From JAHEEL01 sp963700375 (GTDB lineage: Bacteria > Actinomycetota > Acidimicrobiia > Spongiisociales > UBA5794), in contig CAVOXF010000004.1 in the NCBI GenBank assembly GCA_963700375.1, positions 372,001 through 436,000 on the forward strand: a DNA stretch of 64,000 bases, given 5' to 3'. The notes under the pieces were generated by a model, which searched no databases, was not told the origin of the DNA, and saw only the letters and a program-made list of their open reading frames with translations. The position numbers and the translations under genes are program-made. Below, piece after piece: positions 18,110 through 27,315 of this stretch (positions within the stretch are counted from its first letter, which is position 1; every line of letters starts with the position of its first letter).

Positions 18110-19036
18110 CTACTGGCGTCGGTCGATGGAGTAGGTCGAGCCGGGCTGCCGCTTGGCGAACTCCTTCATCTCCGACGCGATCGCCGACGCCTCCCACTCG
18201 GACGCAATGGCCCGGTACTGGTTCGTCACCACACCCATCGAGAAGGAGACAATCGGAAACGCGTGACGCTCGCCGCGGCGATCGGTCACCTCGATGTAGC
18301 CCTGGAGCGCATCGGCTGTGTCATAGAAGTCGAGGATCCCGTCATCGAACGTCTCGATGACGTTGGTACAGAACGCCTCGACGAGGTCCGGGTTCATCAC
18401 GGCGATGAAATCGTCCCCACCGACGTGACCCACGAAGGCATCCGGATCTCCGCAGGCTGCCGCGGCATCCATCAGCGTACTGGCGGTGTACTTGATCACG
18501 GCGTCGCCGCGCATGAATCCGTAGTGGTCGTTGAAGGCTTTGAAGTTGTCCAGGTCGCCGTAGACCACGGCAATCGGTTGATGAGCCTCGATGCGTTGTT
18601 CGAGTTCGCCGGCAATTCGGAAGTTGCCGGGCAGTCCCGTGAGCGGCGACACGTCACGCATCTGCTGTGCACGCCGAATGACGGTGCCGACGCGCGCAAC
18701 CAACTCTTCGACGGCGAATGGCTTGGTGATGTAGTCGTCAGCACCGAGGTCCAGTCCCCTGACTCGGTCCTTTGCGAGTGCCTTCGCGGTCAGCATCACG
18801 ACCGGCACGCTCGAGGTCACCGGGTCGTTGCGGAGGTGTCGCAGGGCGGTGAGGCCGTCCATACCGGGCATCATCACGTCCATCAGAACAAGCGCAGGCG
18901 GACGTGCGCGGGCTACCTGGAGCGCCTCGATTCCGTTCGAGGCCGTTTCGGCTTCGAACCCCTGGAGTTCGAGGTTCATCTTGACGTATTGCAGGATGTC
19001 CGGGTCGTCGTCGACGACAAGGATCCGATCTCCCAT
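18110..19036 (-). CDS. response regulator with REC and GGDEF-like domains (GGDDF)
   Basis: 308 residues. The N-terminal receiver (about 1-120) has the DDD acidic pocket, the phospho-acceptor in LVLMDVMMPGMDG and the KPF lysine. A diguanylate-cyclase-fold domain (about 135-305) follows, with LTGLPGN and the metal motif DLDNFKAFNDHYG. The A-site reads GGDDF instead of GGDEF/GGEEF, so the catalytic Glu is replaced by Asp and activity is uncertain. No histidine kinase is adjacent. It starts 7 bases after the rpe stop and precedes the FMN riboswitch. Confidence 0.88.
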   Translation of the reverse strand: MGDRILVVDDDPDILQYVKMNLELQGFEAETASNGIEALQVARARPPALVLMDVMMPGMDGLTALRHLRNDPVTSSVPVVMLTAKALAKDRVRGLDLGADDYITKPFAVEELVARVGTVIRRAQQMRDVSPLTGLPGNFRIAGELEQRIEAHQPIAVVYGDLDNFKAFNDHYGFMRGDAVIKYTASTLMDAAAACGDPDAFVGHVGGDDFIAVMNPDLVEAFCTNVIETFDDGILDFYDTADALQGYIEVTDRRGERHAFPIVSFSMGVVTNQYRAIASEWEASAIASEMKEFAKRQPGSTYSIDRRQ

Positions 19037-19043
19037 GCTTCCT

Positions 19044-19706
19044 CTACTGGCCGGCCGCGGTTCTCAACTCGTGCACGGCGGCAACCGGATCGGGAGCCCG
19101 GAACACCGAGGTCCCTGCAACGAACACGTCGGCCCCCGCGTCGCGGGCTGACCGAATCGTGCTCTCTCCGATCCCGCCGTCAACCTCTACATCGGTCGCA
19201 AGACCCGCCGAGTCAACAAACTTCCTGACACGTTCGATCTTGGGGAGCACCGCGTCGATGAAGCCCTGCCCTCCGAAGCCCGGGTGAACCGCCATCACCA
19301 CCACCATGTCGGCGATCTCGATGAAGGGTTCGATCGCCTCGAACGGCGTCGGCGGGTTGATTGCGATCCCGAACTCCATGCCAACATCGCGGGCAATCGC
19401 GGCGACCTCCCGTGGGTCGGGAAACACCTCGATGTGCACGGTCGCCAGGTCTCCCCCTGCCGCCTTCAGGTCTTCGAGGTAGGCGTCCGGATTGAGGGTC
19501 ATGAGGTGACAGTCGAACTTCAGGTCCGTCACGGCCCGCAGCGACGCGATAACCGGCATCCCAAGCGAGATGTTTGGGACGAAGTGGCCGTCCATGACAT
19601 CCACATGGAGGAAGTCGACATGGTCAGCCACCCTGGCCACATCGTCGGCAAGAAAGGCGAAGTCGGCCGCCAGGATTGACGGAGCGATACGAGCGGGCTT
19701 GATCAC
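19044..19706 (-). CDS. rpe: ribulose-phosphate 3-epimerase
   Basis: Interconverts ribulose-5-phosphate and xylulose-5-phosphate in the pentose phosphate pathway. 220-residue TIM barrel. The start MIKPARIAPSILAADF, metal-site HVDVMDGHFVPNI, MAVHPGFGGQGF and EVDGGIG are all present. It lies 77 bases after rsmB and just before the REC-GGDEF gene; ribulose-5-phosphate also feeds RibB of the downstream rib operon. Confidence 0.97.
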   Translation of the reverse strand: MIKPARIAPSILAADFAFLADDVARVADHVDFLHVDVMDGHFVPNISLGMPVIASLRAVTDLKFDCHLMTLNPDAYLEDLKAAGGDLATVHIEVFPDPREVAAIARDVGMEFGIAINPPTPFEAIEPFIEIADMVVVMAVHPGFGGQGFIDAVLPKIERVRKFVDSAGLATDVEVDGGIGESTIRSARDAGADVFVAGTSVFRAPDPVAAVHELRTAAGQ

Positions 19707-19782
19707 GAGGAACGAGTGTATCCGGTTCTCGGGCGCCCGGCACCCCGGAGGCGTTCGGATCTGGGTAGCACTGTGCTGTGCG

Positions 19783-21006
19783 TCACCGGTCGATCACGGC
19801 AACGAACATGCCATCGGAACCCGTCAGATGAGGCGCCAGGAGGGTCCCGCCGTCCACCGCCAAACCAGGAATCCCGTCGAGGCCGCGCGATCCGGTACCT
19901 GCGACGACATCTACGGTCTCTTCCGGGGTGATCGTGCAGACCGAGTAGACCAGTCGCCCGCCGGGACGGACGAGCTTGAGAGCGGCCTCCAGCATTCTTC
20001 GCTGCAACGCCGCAGCACTCGTCACGCCGGCTTCGTCGACGCGGTGGCGAATCTCGGGGCGCCGGCGAAGCGTGCCAAGGCCGGTACACGGTGCATCGAG
20101 CAGAACCCGGTCGAATGAGGCTTCGCGGAACGGTGGGCTCGCCGCATCCCCAATCACCCATGGAATCCCGTCGGTGAGGCGCTCGGTACGACGCCGAGCA
20201 GTCGCCGCCCTGCGCTCGTGCCGGTCCATGGCCACAACCAGTCCGTCCCCTTCGATGAGGTCCCAGAGGTGCAGGGTCTTGCCTCCCGGCGCCGCCGCTA
20301 GGTCGATAACACGGTCGCCGGGCTTTGGATCCACGGCGAGCGCCACGGCGGTCGACGAGGGGTCTGCGACCACGATCGCACCGGTAGCGATTGCGTCACG
20401 ATGTCCGGCGATGCCGTCGAGCATGAAGGCCTCGGGCACTCCCGGCACCGCCTCCCCCGGTGCGTCACCGGATCTGCGCCTCACCCCGACGCGCGTGGCC
20501 TGATTCGATGCCTCGAAGAAGGCCGCAGCCGCTTCGACGCCATAGGCCTCCCCGAAATCGAGATAGAGCCACAGCGGGACGCCGAACCGCAGTGCCTCGC
20601 CGACTGGACCATCCGGCAGCGGCGGCTCTCCGGACCGCGCGACGTTCCGGAGAACACCGTTGACGAATCCGGCGGCTCGCGGTTCGTCGAGCGCGCGAAT
20701 CGCCTCGACCGCCGAATCCACGACCGCGTGCGGCTCCCCGTCCGTGAACAGGAACTCCGCCACGCCGATTCGGAGCACCGATCGCACCACGTCGTCCACG
20801 GGTCGCGTGATCAACGCGTCGATCGTTCGATCGATGCGCTCCAGGTACCGGATGGCCGTGTAGACCAGCAGTTGGACGAACACCGCGTCACGACGCTGCA
20901 GATCCTCGGTTGCCGTCCGAACGAGAACGTTCGAATAGGCGCCTTCACCCAGAACTCGCTCGAGGATGGTCGCCGCGATGACGCGCGCTTCGACGCCCCG
21001 CTTCAT
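19783..21006 (-). CDS. rsmB: 16S rRNA m5C967 methyltransferase
   Basis: SAM-dependent RNA cytosine-C5 methyltransferase, 407 residues. A NusB-like N-terminal domain (about 1-130) is followed by the Rossmann domain with DLAAAPGGKTLHL, DAPCTGLGTLRRRPEIRHR and the nucleophile region VYSVCTITPEE. The chosen ATG at 21006 overlaps the fmt stop (ATGA); the longer frame upstream runs into fmt. From memory it occupies the position of fmu after fmt in mycobacteria. Confidence 0.94.
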   Translation of the reverse strand: MKRGVEARVIAATILERVLGEGAYSNVLVRTATEDLQRRDAVFVQLLVYTAIRYLERIDRTIDALITRPVDDVVRSVLRIGVAEFLFTDGEPHAVVDSAVEAIRALDEPRAAGFVNGVLRNVARSGEPPLPDGPVGEALRFGVPLWLYLDFGEAYGVEAAAAFFEASNQATRVGVRRRSGDAPGEAVPGVPEAFMLDGIAGHRDAIATGAIVVADPSSTAVALAVDPKPGDRVIDLAAAPGGKTLHLWDLIEGDGLVVAMDRHERRAATARRRTERLTDGIPWVIGDAASPPFREASFDRVLLDAPCTGLGTLRRRPEIRHRVDEAGVTSAAALQRRMLEAALKLVRPGGRLVYSVCTITPEETVDVVAGTGSRGLDGIPGLAVDGGTLLAPHLTGSDGMFVAVIDR

Positions 21007-21923
21007 TCCGGCGCCGGTTCGATGCGGCCGCCGGTCCCGCGGCGGCCGTTGAGCCATGCCGAACCCGACATCGTCCCCTTGCCCCCCGGCTGGATCACCT
21101 CGATTGCGAGACTCCCTCCCTGGAACCCGAGAATGGGCTGGCCGCTGAAGGCCGCGACCACCCCCGGGGTCACGGCCTCGAGCGACCGTGAGGCCCGGTG
21201 TACGCGGAACCGTGTGCCATCCATCTCAAACCAAGCGCCCGGCCTCGGGTTGAACGCACGGATGGCCCTTTCGGCATATCCGACGGCCCAGGTTGCGTCG
21301 ATCCGAGCATCGGACGGATCGAGGGGTTCTGCGCTCGAGACGCCGGCCCGCAACTGAGGCGCGGCCTCCAGACGCCCGGCGAGCAGATCCTCCAGCACAT
21401 CGTCGATCATCATCGCTCCGAGGTAGGAGAGACGGCCCGTGAGCGATCCGCCGGTCTCGTCCGCCGCGATCGGAGTCTCGAGGGCGGCGATCACAGGCCC
21501 GGTGTCGAGACCCTCGTCCAGCTGCATCAGGCTGACGCCGGTCGTCTCGTCTCCCGCGAGGATCGCCCGCTCGACCGGGGCAGCGCCGCGCCACCTCGGT
21601 AGGAGCGAGAAGTGAACGTTCACGAATCCCGCACGGGCGGTCTCCAACGCCGCCGGCGAAAGGATACGCCCGTACGCGACCACGACTCCGATATCGGCTC
21701 GTGCAGAGCGCAAGGTCTCCTCGATCTCGGCGCGTGTCTCGGGCTGGACGATCGGGAGGCCCCATTCGGCGGCCGCGATCTTCACCGCGGGCGGAGTCGG
21801 CCTCCCCGATCGGCCCTTCGCTCGATCCGGCCGGGTCACCACAACCGCGATGTCTGCGACGTCGATCAGAGCGGCGAGACTTGGAATCGCAGCGGCAGGA
21901 GTCCCGAGGAAGGCCGCCCTCAT
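21003..21923 (-). CDS. fmt: methionyl-tRNA formyltransferase
   Basis: Formylates initiator Met-tRNA. 306 residues: an N-terminal formyl-transfer domain (FLGTPAAAIPSLAAL; NVHFSLLPRWRGAAPVERAI with the catalytic His; LDEGLDTGPV) and a C-terminal OB-like tRNA-binding domain. It overlaps def upstream by 4 bases, pairing addition and removal of the formyl group. Confidence 0.97.
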   Translation of the reverse strand: MRAAFLGTPAAAIPSLAALIDVADIAVVVTRPDRAKGRSGRPTPPAVKIAAAEWGLPIVQPETRAEIEETLRSARADIGVVVAYGRILSPAALETARAGFVNVHFSLLPRWRGAAPVERAILAGDETTGVSLMQLDEGLDTGPVIAALETPIAADETGGSLTGRLSYLGAMMIDDVLEDLLAGRLEAAPQLRAGVSSAEPLDPSDARIDATWAVGYAERAIRAFNPRPGAWFEMDGTRFRVHRASRSLEAVTPGVVAAFSGQPILGFQGGSLAIEVIQPGGKGTMSGSAWLNGRRGTGGRIEPAPE

Positions 21924-22420
21924 TCGACGCCGCTCGGTGGCACCGCGCCGCGAAGATCCCGAAAGGCGTCCTTACGAAGACGTCGCGGGAGTCGCTCGAG
22001 GAGCAGCGTCCCAATCAGGTGGTCCGTCTCGTGCTGGAGCAGACGTCCTATCAGTTCGTCTCCGGCGTGCTCGACCGGACGACCGTTGAGATCGAGGCCG
22101 CGCGCCCGGGCAAACGCCGGACGGGAAAACTCCCACCAATAGCCGGGTACTGAGAGGCATCCCTCTTCGAACTTCCACTTTCCCGAGGTTTCGACGATCT
22201 CCGGGTTGATCATCACGAACGGCCCATCGCCGATATCGGCGACGAAGATCTGCTTCGGAACTCCGATCTGGGGCCCGGCGAGACCGACACCGGGCGCGGC
22301 GTACATCGTCTCGAGCATGTCGTCGGCGAGCTTGGACAGCTCCGGACCGAAGTCCGTCACCGGCGTGGTGACCGTTCGGAGGACGGGGTCGGGAAAGACA
22401 CGGATGGGGTAGATCGCCAT
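21920..22420 (-). CDS. def: peptide deformylase
   Basis: Removes the N-formyl group from nascent proteins. 166 residues. The three family motifs are intact: GVGLAGPQIG, EGCLSVP (metal Cys) and QHETDHLIG (HExxH metal and catalytic Glu). Its stop overlaps the fmt start. Confidence 0.97.
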   Translation of the reverse strand: MAIYPIRVFPDPVLRTVTTPVTDFGPELSKLADDMLETMYAAPGVGLAGPQIGVPKQIFVADIGDGPFVMINPEIVETSGKWKFEEGCLSVPGYWWEFSRPAFARARGLDLNGRPVEHAGDELIGRLLQHETDHLIGTLLLERLPRRLRKDAFRDLRGAVPPSGVE

Positions 22421-22471
22421 GGAGGCGTCAGGCTACCGAATCCTCGGCCCAGTGACCACACGGGGAACGAC

Positions 22472-24226
22472 CTAGAGATCCACCGGATCGGCGTCCACCC
22501 GCACCCGAGCGCCCCCGTCCCGAAGTTGCCGCACGGCACCCCGCAGACGCATCCGCACCCGGGTGAGGTCGGGCCCCTGAATGAGCCAGCGCTCCCGTCC
22601 GCCTTCTCGCGCCGGACCGAGCAACGCGGCATCGCCTGCGGCCTCTCCGAGGAGCACACCGGTGTCGACGGCATCGGTCTCGAGTGCGATCAGTTCGCCG
22701 ACGGGCGGGAATCCTGATTCCTGGCGCCGGCGCAAGACATCCTCCATGAAGGGCACGGAATCGCCACTCCGCAGCGCATCGAAGACCGCGTGGTCCGGCA
22801 AGGAGGTTTGGATGATGGCCCGCCTCCCCCGCCCGGGCCGCGCCGCGAGCACACCCCGAACCAGGAGCCGAAGGGCGTCCTCGCCTGCCCGGTAGTTGGG
22901 CGCGAGAATCCAGACGTCGGGATCCACAACGACGACGAGGTCGACCGGGGCAAGCCCGACGAGGTCCCGCTCGGTCCCAACCGTGATCCTGTGACCTGAA
23001 GCGGCCGTTCCGACGGCATCGCCGAACGAGCGAGCGAGATCATCCACGATCCTCGGAGCGCCCGCACCGAGTGCCTCGAATCTCGTCCCTCCACATTTCC
23101 CACAAGCGGCCGCAACCCTGCCACAGCGGGCGCACGCGCCGTTGCGCTCCAGCATCGCCTCGCACGCGGGACACCGGCGGAGCTCCCGGCATCGGGAGCA
23201 CCGGAACGTGCCGCCCCTTCTCGGAACGAGGACGAACACCGATCCATCGCCCACTGATGCGATGGCCCGGCGCAGCCGCTCGCCGATCTTGCCGGAGCGT
23301 TCGGCCTCGGTCGTGCGGTCGACCACCTCGACCAGCGGCCAGATCCGTCGACCTCGTCGAACAACCTCGATCCCGGTCGACATGGCCTCGGACGTCGGGA
23401 CGGCGCCGGTGAGGATCAGCGGGAAGCGCTCGATGACCGATCGGCGCCGCAGGACATCCCGCACGTGAAAGGTCGGGGTCTGGGGTGATTTGTAGCCCCG
23501 CCTGCCTTCGTCGAGCACGACGGCGAGGCCGACCCCTCCAGCGCCCCAGAATGCGACTTCGCGTGTGCCGACGACAACGCTCCCGGTGTCGAGTGCGAGC
23601 TGTGTCCATGCCGCGGTGCGGGCCGCGGGAGGGTCATCGCTTGTCGCCGCTGCAACCCGATCTCGAAATACCTCGCCCAACCTTTGCGCCGCTGCGTGCG
23701 CCTCGACCACGGTCGGCGCCGTCACGACTACGTTCTTCCCGGCGCTGAGAACGGGCGCCATGGCCGAGACCACGCCGTCGAACGGATCCCCGGTCAGGAG
23801 GTACACGGACCGGGTTCGGCCACCCGTGACCTGCCGTTGGCCCCAAGACGCCAAGTCGCCATCGATTGATCCCCTGAACGCCTCGTGCATGGTCGCCTTC
23901 TTCTTCGGGAGGTTCGGCGGCGCACACCGGCGGAGAACGGTCGAGAGCGGAGCGACGTAGTGCGTGGCCACCCACCGCAGCGATTCGAGCATGGCCTGGT
24001 CGAAGACGCTGCGGCTACCGGAACGTGACGCAACCGGCCGCAGCGGGCGATCAGGCGTGCCGTGGCTCAGCGCCGTGACATACCCGCGTACCTTGCGCCC
24101 ACCGAGCGGAACCCGCACGATGTCGCCGACGGCGAGTTCAGCAAGCTTCTCGGGTACTTCGTAGGCGAATCCGTCGTCCACGGCGAACGAAGGCACATCG
24201 GGAACGACCTGTGCGATCGTCGTCAG
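22472..24226 (-). CDS. priA: PriA-like primosomal protein with degenerate helicase motifs, probable CTG start
   Basis: Replication-restart protein of the PriA family. The N-terminal DNA-binding domain (VVPDVPSFAVDDGFAYEVPE) and the eight-cysteine zinc region (CSRCRELRRCPACEA and following) are clear. The Walker A site is lost (LLTGDPFDG where GSGKT is expected) and the DExH box reads LDEGRRG, so helicase ATPase activity is unlikely; actinobacterial PriA homologues are known for this. The first GTG (24196) would cut into the N-terminal motif. A CTG at 24226 overlaps the coaBC stop (CTGA), lies 8 bases after GAAGGG and restores it, giving 584 residues. Confidence 0.88.
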   Translation of the reverse strand: MTTIAQVVPDVPSFAVDDGFAYEVPEKLAELAVGDIVRVPLGGRKVRGYVTALSHGTPDRPLRPVASRSGSRSVFDQAMLESLRWVATHYVAPLSTVLRRCAPPNLPKKKATMHEAFRGSIDGDLASWGQRQVTGGRTRSVYLLTGDPFDGVVSAMAPVLSAGKNVVVTAPTVVEAHAAAQRLGEVFRDRVAAATSDDPPAARTAAWTQLALDTGSVVVGTREVAFWGAGGVGLAVVLDEGRRGYKSPQTPTFHVRDVLRRRSVIERFPLILTGAVPTSEAMSTGIEVVRRGRRIWPLVEVVDRTTEAERSGKIGERLRRAIASVGDGSVFVLVPRRGGTFRCSRCRELRRCPACEAMLERNGACARCGRVAAACGKCGGTRFEALGAGAPRIVDDLARSFGDAVGTAASGHRITVGTERDLVGLAPVDLVVVVDPDVWILAPNYRAGEDALRLLVRGVLAARPGRGRRAIIQTSLPDHAVFDALRSGDSVPFMEDVLRRRQESGFPPVGELIALETDAVDTGVLLGEAAGDAALLGPAREGGRERWLIQGPDLTRVRMRLRGAVRQLRDGGARVRVDADPVDL

Positions 24227-25419
24227 GTCGCTGACCCTTCGCTCTTGCGGAGCTCGGCAATCCGGTCCCAGAGGCGCTCTGCAACTTCGCTCTTGCTCAT
24301 GAGGCTCCAGGGCTCGGTCGCTCCGTCCGGGAGCACGATCGTCACCTGGTTGGTCTCCGTGCCGAATCCTGAACCGGGAGCGGCGACATCGTTCGCGACC
24401 AGCAGGTCAACACCCTTGCGGCGGGCCTTGGCGGTTGCTTCGTCGAGACCGCCGACCTCGGCAGCAAAACCCACCAGGAAGGGCCGGTCCACCATCGCCG
24501 CCACTCCCCCGAGGATGTCCGGGGTCGATTCGAGCGCGATCGTCGGGGGTCCCTCGAGGCGCCGGAGTTTGCCGTCGAGCGGTTCCGAGGGCCGGAAGTC
24601 GGCCACGGCCGCAGCCATCACGGCCACATCGGCCCCTTGAGCGGCGGCCCATGTGGCCTCTGCCATCTCCTGCGCTGTCTCGACAGGAATCACCTTCACG
24701 CGCGGGTGTTCGAAGCCAACACCGGCGGTCACCAGCGTCACCGTCGCCCCGCGTCGGGCGGCGGCAGCCGCAATCGCGTTCCCCATTCTCCCGGACGAAC
24801 GGTTGCCCAGATATCGCACGGCATCGATCGGTTCGCGCGTGCCGCCAGCGGTGACAACAACATGGGTGCCTGTCAGAGGACCGCCCGGGAGAACGCCGGC
24901 GACGGCGTCGGCGATCCGTTCTGGCTCGGCCAACCGGCCGACGCCGACATCGCCTCCGGCAAGTGCTCCGACCTGGGGGGCGACGATGTGGTAGCCAAAC
25001 GCCTCGAGGCGCTCGACGTTGGCGACGGTTGCCGGGTGCTCCCACATCTCGGTGTGCATCGATGGAGCGATAACGACCGGTGCGGAGGTTGCGAGCACGG
25101 TGGCTGAAACCGAATCGTCGGAGAGGCCGTTGGCAATGCGAGCGATGGTCGCGGCGGTGGCCGGTGCGATGACGACCACGTCCGCCCAACGACCCAGGGT
25201 GGTGTGCGGGCTCACGTCTTCGGCGTCGAACAGATCGACAACCGGACGTTCACCGGTGATCGCCGCAAGGGTGTGCGGACCGAGGAATTCGGTCGCTGCC
25301 TGGGTCATCACGGTGCGGACGACCGCCCCGCGTTCGATCAACCGTCGGGCGAGGTATGCGGCCTTGTATGCAGCGACGCCTCCGGTGACGCCGAGCACAA
25401 CGCGCCGCCCGGCGAGCAT
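24223..25419 (-). CDS. coaBC: bifunctional phosphopantothenoylcysteine decarboxylase / phosphopantothenate-cysteine ligase
   Basis: Two steps of coenzyme A synthesis. The N-terminal flavin-dependent CoaC domain (about 1-180) has VTGGVAAYK, the active-site His in SPHTTLGRWAD and PSMHTEMW. The C-terminal CoaB domain (about 185-398) has TAGGTREPIDAVRYLGNRSSGRMG and VANDV. 398 residues is typical. It follows rpoZ by 3 bases. Metabolically unrelated neighbours are the usual actinobacterial arrangement here. Confidence 0.96.
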   Translation of the reverse strand: MLAGRRVVLGVTGGVAAYKAAYLARRLIERGAVVRTVMTQAATEFLGPHTLAAITGERPVVDLFDAEDVSPHTTLGRWADVVVIAPATAATIARIANGLSDDSVSATVLATSAPVVIAPSMHTEMWEHPATVANVERLEAFGYHIVAPQVGALAGGDVGVGRLAEPERIADAVAGVLPGGPLTGTHVVVTAGGTREPIDAVRYLGNRSSGRMGNAIAAAAARRGATVTLVTAGVGFEHPRVKVIPVETAQEMAEATWAAAQGADVAVMAAAVADFRPSEPLDGKLRRLEGPPTIALESTPDILGGVAAMVDRPFLVGFAAEVGGLDEATAKARRKGVDLLVANDVAAPGSGFGTETNQVTIVLPDGATEPWSLMSKSEVAERLWDRIAELRKSEGSAT

Positions 25420-25422
25420 CGC

Positions 25423-25656
25423 CTACTCCTCGAACGGAGCGATGACGACCTTGTCCTCGTAGATCTCTTCGAGGGCGATCGACAGCGGCTTGCGAGAGAG
25501 GCTGTGCACTTGCGGCGGCACGTAGCCGCCGAGGCCTTCGCCGAGTTGGTTGAAGTAGGCGTTGATCTGCCGTGCGCGGCGGGCCGAGAGAATGACGAGC
25601 CCAAAGCGGGATTGCGTCTTCGCGACAACGGCGCCAATCGGCGGTTCGGTCATCAT
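25423..25656 (-). CDS. rpoZ: RNA polymerase omega subunit
   Basis: Small subunit that helps assemble RNA polymerase. 77 residues starting MMTEPPIGAVVAKTQSRFGL, with the conserved AxRARQIN helix. The ATG at 25656 follows GAGGAG by 9 bases, whereas a GTG at 25701 has no ribosome site and would add a non-conserved extension overlapping gmk. Gene order gmk-rpoZ-coaBC is standard. Confidence 0.93.
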   Translation of the reverse strand: MMTEPPIGAVVAKTQSRFGLVILSARRARQINAYFNQLGEGLGGYVPPQVHSLSRKPLSIALEEIYEDKVVIAPFEE

Positions 25657-25694
25657 TCGGTGTTGCTCCTCGTCGTTTCGGCGTATCAAGCGCG

Positions 25695-26279
25695 TCAGCA
25701 CGCGTCTGAACTCCTGTCCGGAGTGGCCGGTCTTCGGAGTATAGAGACAACCCGCGCGATCGCGCTCTCCAGATCGTCGTTCACGACGAGATAGTCGTAG
25801 GTCTCCGTAGCGTCGATGATCTGCTCGTCGGCCACCGCCAGCCTCCGCGCGATATCGCTCTCCGACGTGTCACCACGCGAACGAAGGCGCCGTTCGAGTT
25901 CATCACGTGACGGCGGCATCAGGAATACCAGAATGGCGGCCGGATATGCTTCCTTGACCTGGTGCGCCCCGTCGTTCTCGATGTCGAGAATGACGTGCGA
26001 GCCGCCTTTGAGAGTCTCGACGACGGGTCCGCGCGGGGTGCCGTAGCGGTGGCCGCCGTACTCGGCCCACTCCAACATCGCCCCGGACTCGACAAGGTCG
26101 GTGAACGCGTCGTGATCGACAAACCAGTAGTCCACACCGTCCGCTTCGCCCGGTCGCGGCGACCGCGTGGTCGCAGAGACCGAGAACCCTGCACCGCTGC
26201 GCTCGAGGACGGCGTCGACCACACTTGACTTCCCGACGCCTGACGGGCCGGAAACAACGAGGAGTCTCCCGTCAGGCAA
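25695..26279 (-). CDS. gmk: guanylate kinase
   Basis: Phosphorylates GMP to GDP. The P-loop SGPSGVGKSSVVD lies right at the N-terminus, followed by the GMP-binding region (TTRSPRPGEADGVDYWFV) and the lid. The start is uncertain: TTG at 26279 overlaps the mihF stop and matches the family N-terminus (about 194 residues), but GTG codons at 26300 and 26321 are in the same frame. None has a good ribosome site. Confidence 0.95.
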   Translation of the reverse strand: MPDGRLLVVSGPSGVGKSSVVDAVLERSGAGFSVSATTRSPRPGEADGVDYWFVDHDAFTDLVESGAMLEWAEYGGHRYGTPRGPVVETLKGGSHVILDIENDGAHQVKEAYPAAILVFLMPPSRDELERRLRSRGDTSESDIARRLAVADEQIIDATETYDYLVVNDDLESAIARVVSILRRPATPDRSSDAC

Positions 26280-26595
26280 AGGCGGCGAGGAGGTTCTCAC
26301 GCTGGCGCGAACCCAACCCACGGATCTTGCGGTTGTCGGGGATCCCGAGCTCCTCCATCAGGCGGGTCGCCTTGATCTTCCCCATGCGGGGCATGGACGC
26401 CAGCAACGGGTACACCTTGGTGCCCGCCACGATGTCATCGGTCTCGGCCTTGTCAAAGACCTCGGCGAGTGTGAGCGAACCCGTCTTGAGCAGTGCCTTG
26501 ATCTCGGCACGTTGGCGGCGGGCGGCGGCGGCCTTCTCGAGCGCCAGAGTCCGCTGTTCGTCGCTCATCGGGGGAAGGTTGTGGGTATCGGCCAT
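26272..26595 (-). CDS. mihF: integration host factor, actinobacterial type
   Basis: 107-residue nucleoid protein of the mIHF family, unrelated to the HU-like IHF of Proteobacteria. The characteristic block TKVYPLLASMPRMGKIKATR lies in the middle and RKIRGLGSRQRENLLAAF at the end forms the DNA-binding helix-two-turn-helix region. Its position between pyrF and gmk is the conserved actinobacterial one. Confidence 0.95.
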   Translation of the reverse strand: MADTHNLPPMSDEQRTLALEKAAAARRQRAEIKALLKTGSLTLAEVFDKAETDDIVAGTKVYPLLASMPRMGKIKATRLMEELGIPDNRKIRGLGSRQRENLLAAFA

Positions 26596-26607
26596 ACGAG
26601 GACTCTA

Positions 26608-27315
26608 TCAATTGGAGGGGCCTGCACCTTGGATCTGCGCGGTGATGGCGGCGGCCGCCGCTGCGGGGTCCGCAGCCGCGGTGATCGGCCGTCCAACAAC
26701 GAGGAGGTCCGCGCCCCGCGCGATCGCCTCGGCCGGCGTCATCGTCCGAGCCTGATCGTCATCCCGGTCGACGGGGCGGATTCCCGGTGTCACCCTGAGA
26801 AGGCCGGGAGCCACGTCGGCGACCACGGTGAGTTCTCGCGGCGACGACACGACACCCTCGCAGCCTGCGGCGGCGGCGACCTTCGCCATGCGGGCGACGA
26901 GCTTGCCCGGCGATCGATCGATCCCGATTCGGGCCAGGGACGCCTCGTCGTGCGATGTGAGCACGGTGACGCCGAGAATTCCTGCCGGTGCGGCGCCCGC
27001 ACCGTCACGGAGACCCCGCACCGCCGCCTCCAGCATCGCCTGCCCGCCGTTGACGTGCGCCGTGACCCAGCGAGCGCCGTGCTCGCCGAGTCGCCGCGCG
27101 GCTATCTCTACCTGGGACGGGATGTCATTGAGTTTTGCGTCGGCAAAGACCGGTTTGCCGAGGCCGACCAATGCAGAGATCAACAACGGCCCCGGACCGT
27201 GCAGCAGGCCAAGCCCGATCTTGAAACCGACGACGTAGTCGGTGACGCGCTCGGCCAATTCGACCGCGGCTTCGGCCGTCGGGAGGTCCAGAGCTACGAC
27301 AACGCCCTTCACCAT
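26608..27315 (-). CDS. pyrF: orotidine 5'-phosphate decarboxylase
   Basis: Last step of UMP synthesis. 235-residue TIM barrel with VALDLPTAEAA at the start and the catalytic Asp/Lys array as FADAKLNDIPSQV. VTPGIRP and LVVGRPIT form the phosphate-binding end. It overlaps pyrD by 7 bases and is the last pyr gene of the operon. Confidence 0.95.
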   Translation of the reverse strand: MVKGVVVALDLPTAEAAVELAERVTDYVVGFKIGLGLLHGPGPLLISALVGLGKPVFADAKLNDIPSQVEIAARRLGEHGARWVTAHVNGGQAMLEAAVRGLRDGAGAAPAGILGVTVLTSHDEASLARIGIDRSPGKLVARMAKVAAAAGCEGVVSSPRELTVVADVAPGLLRVTPGIRPVDRDDDQARTMTPAEAIARGADLLVVGRPITAAADPAAAAAAITAQIQGAGPSN

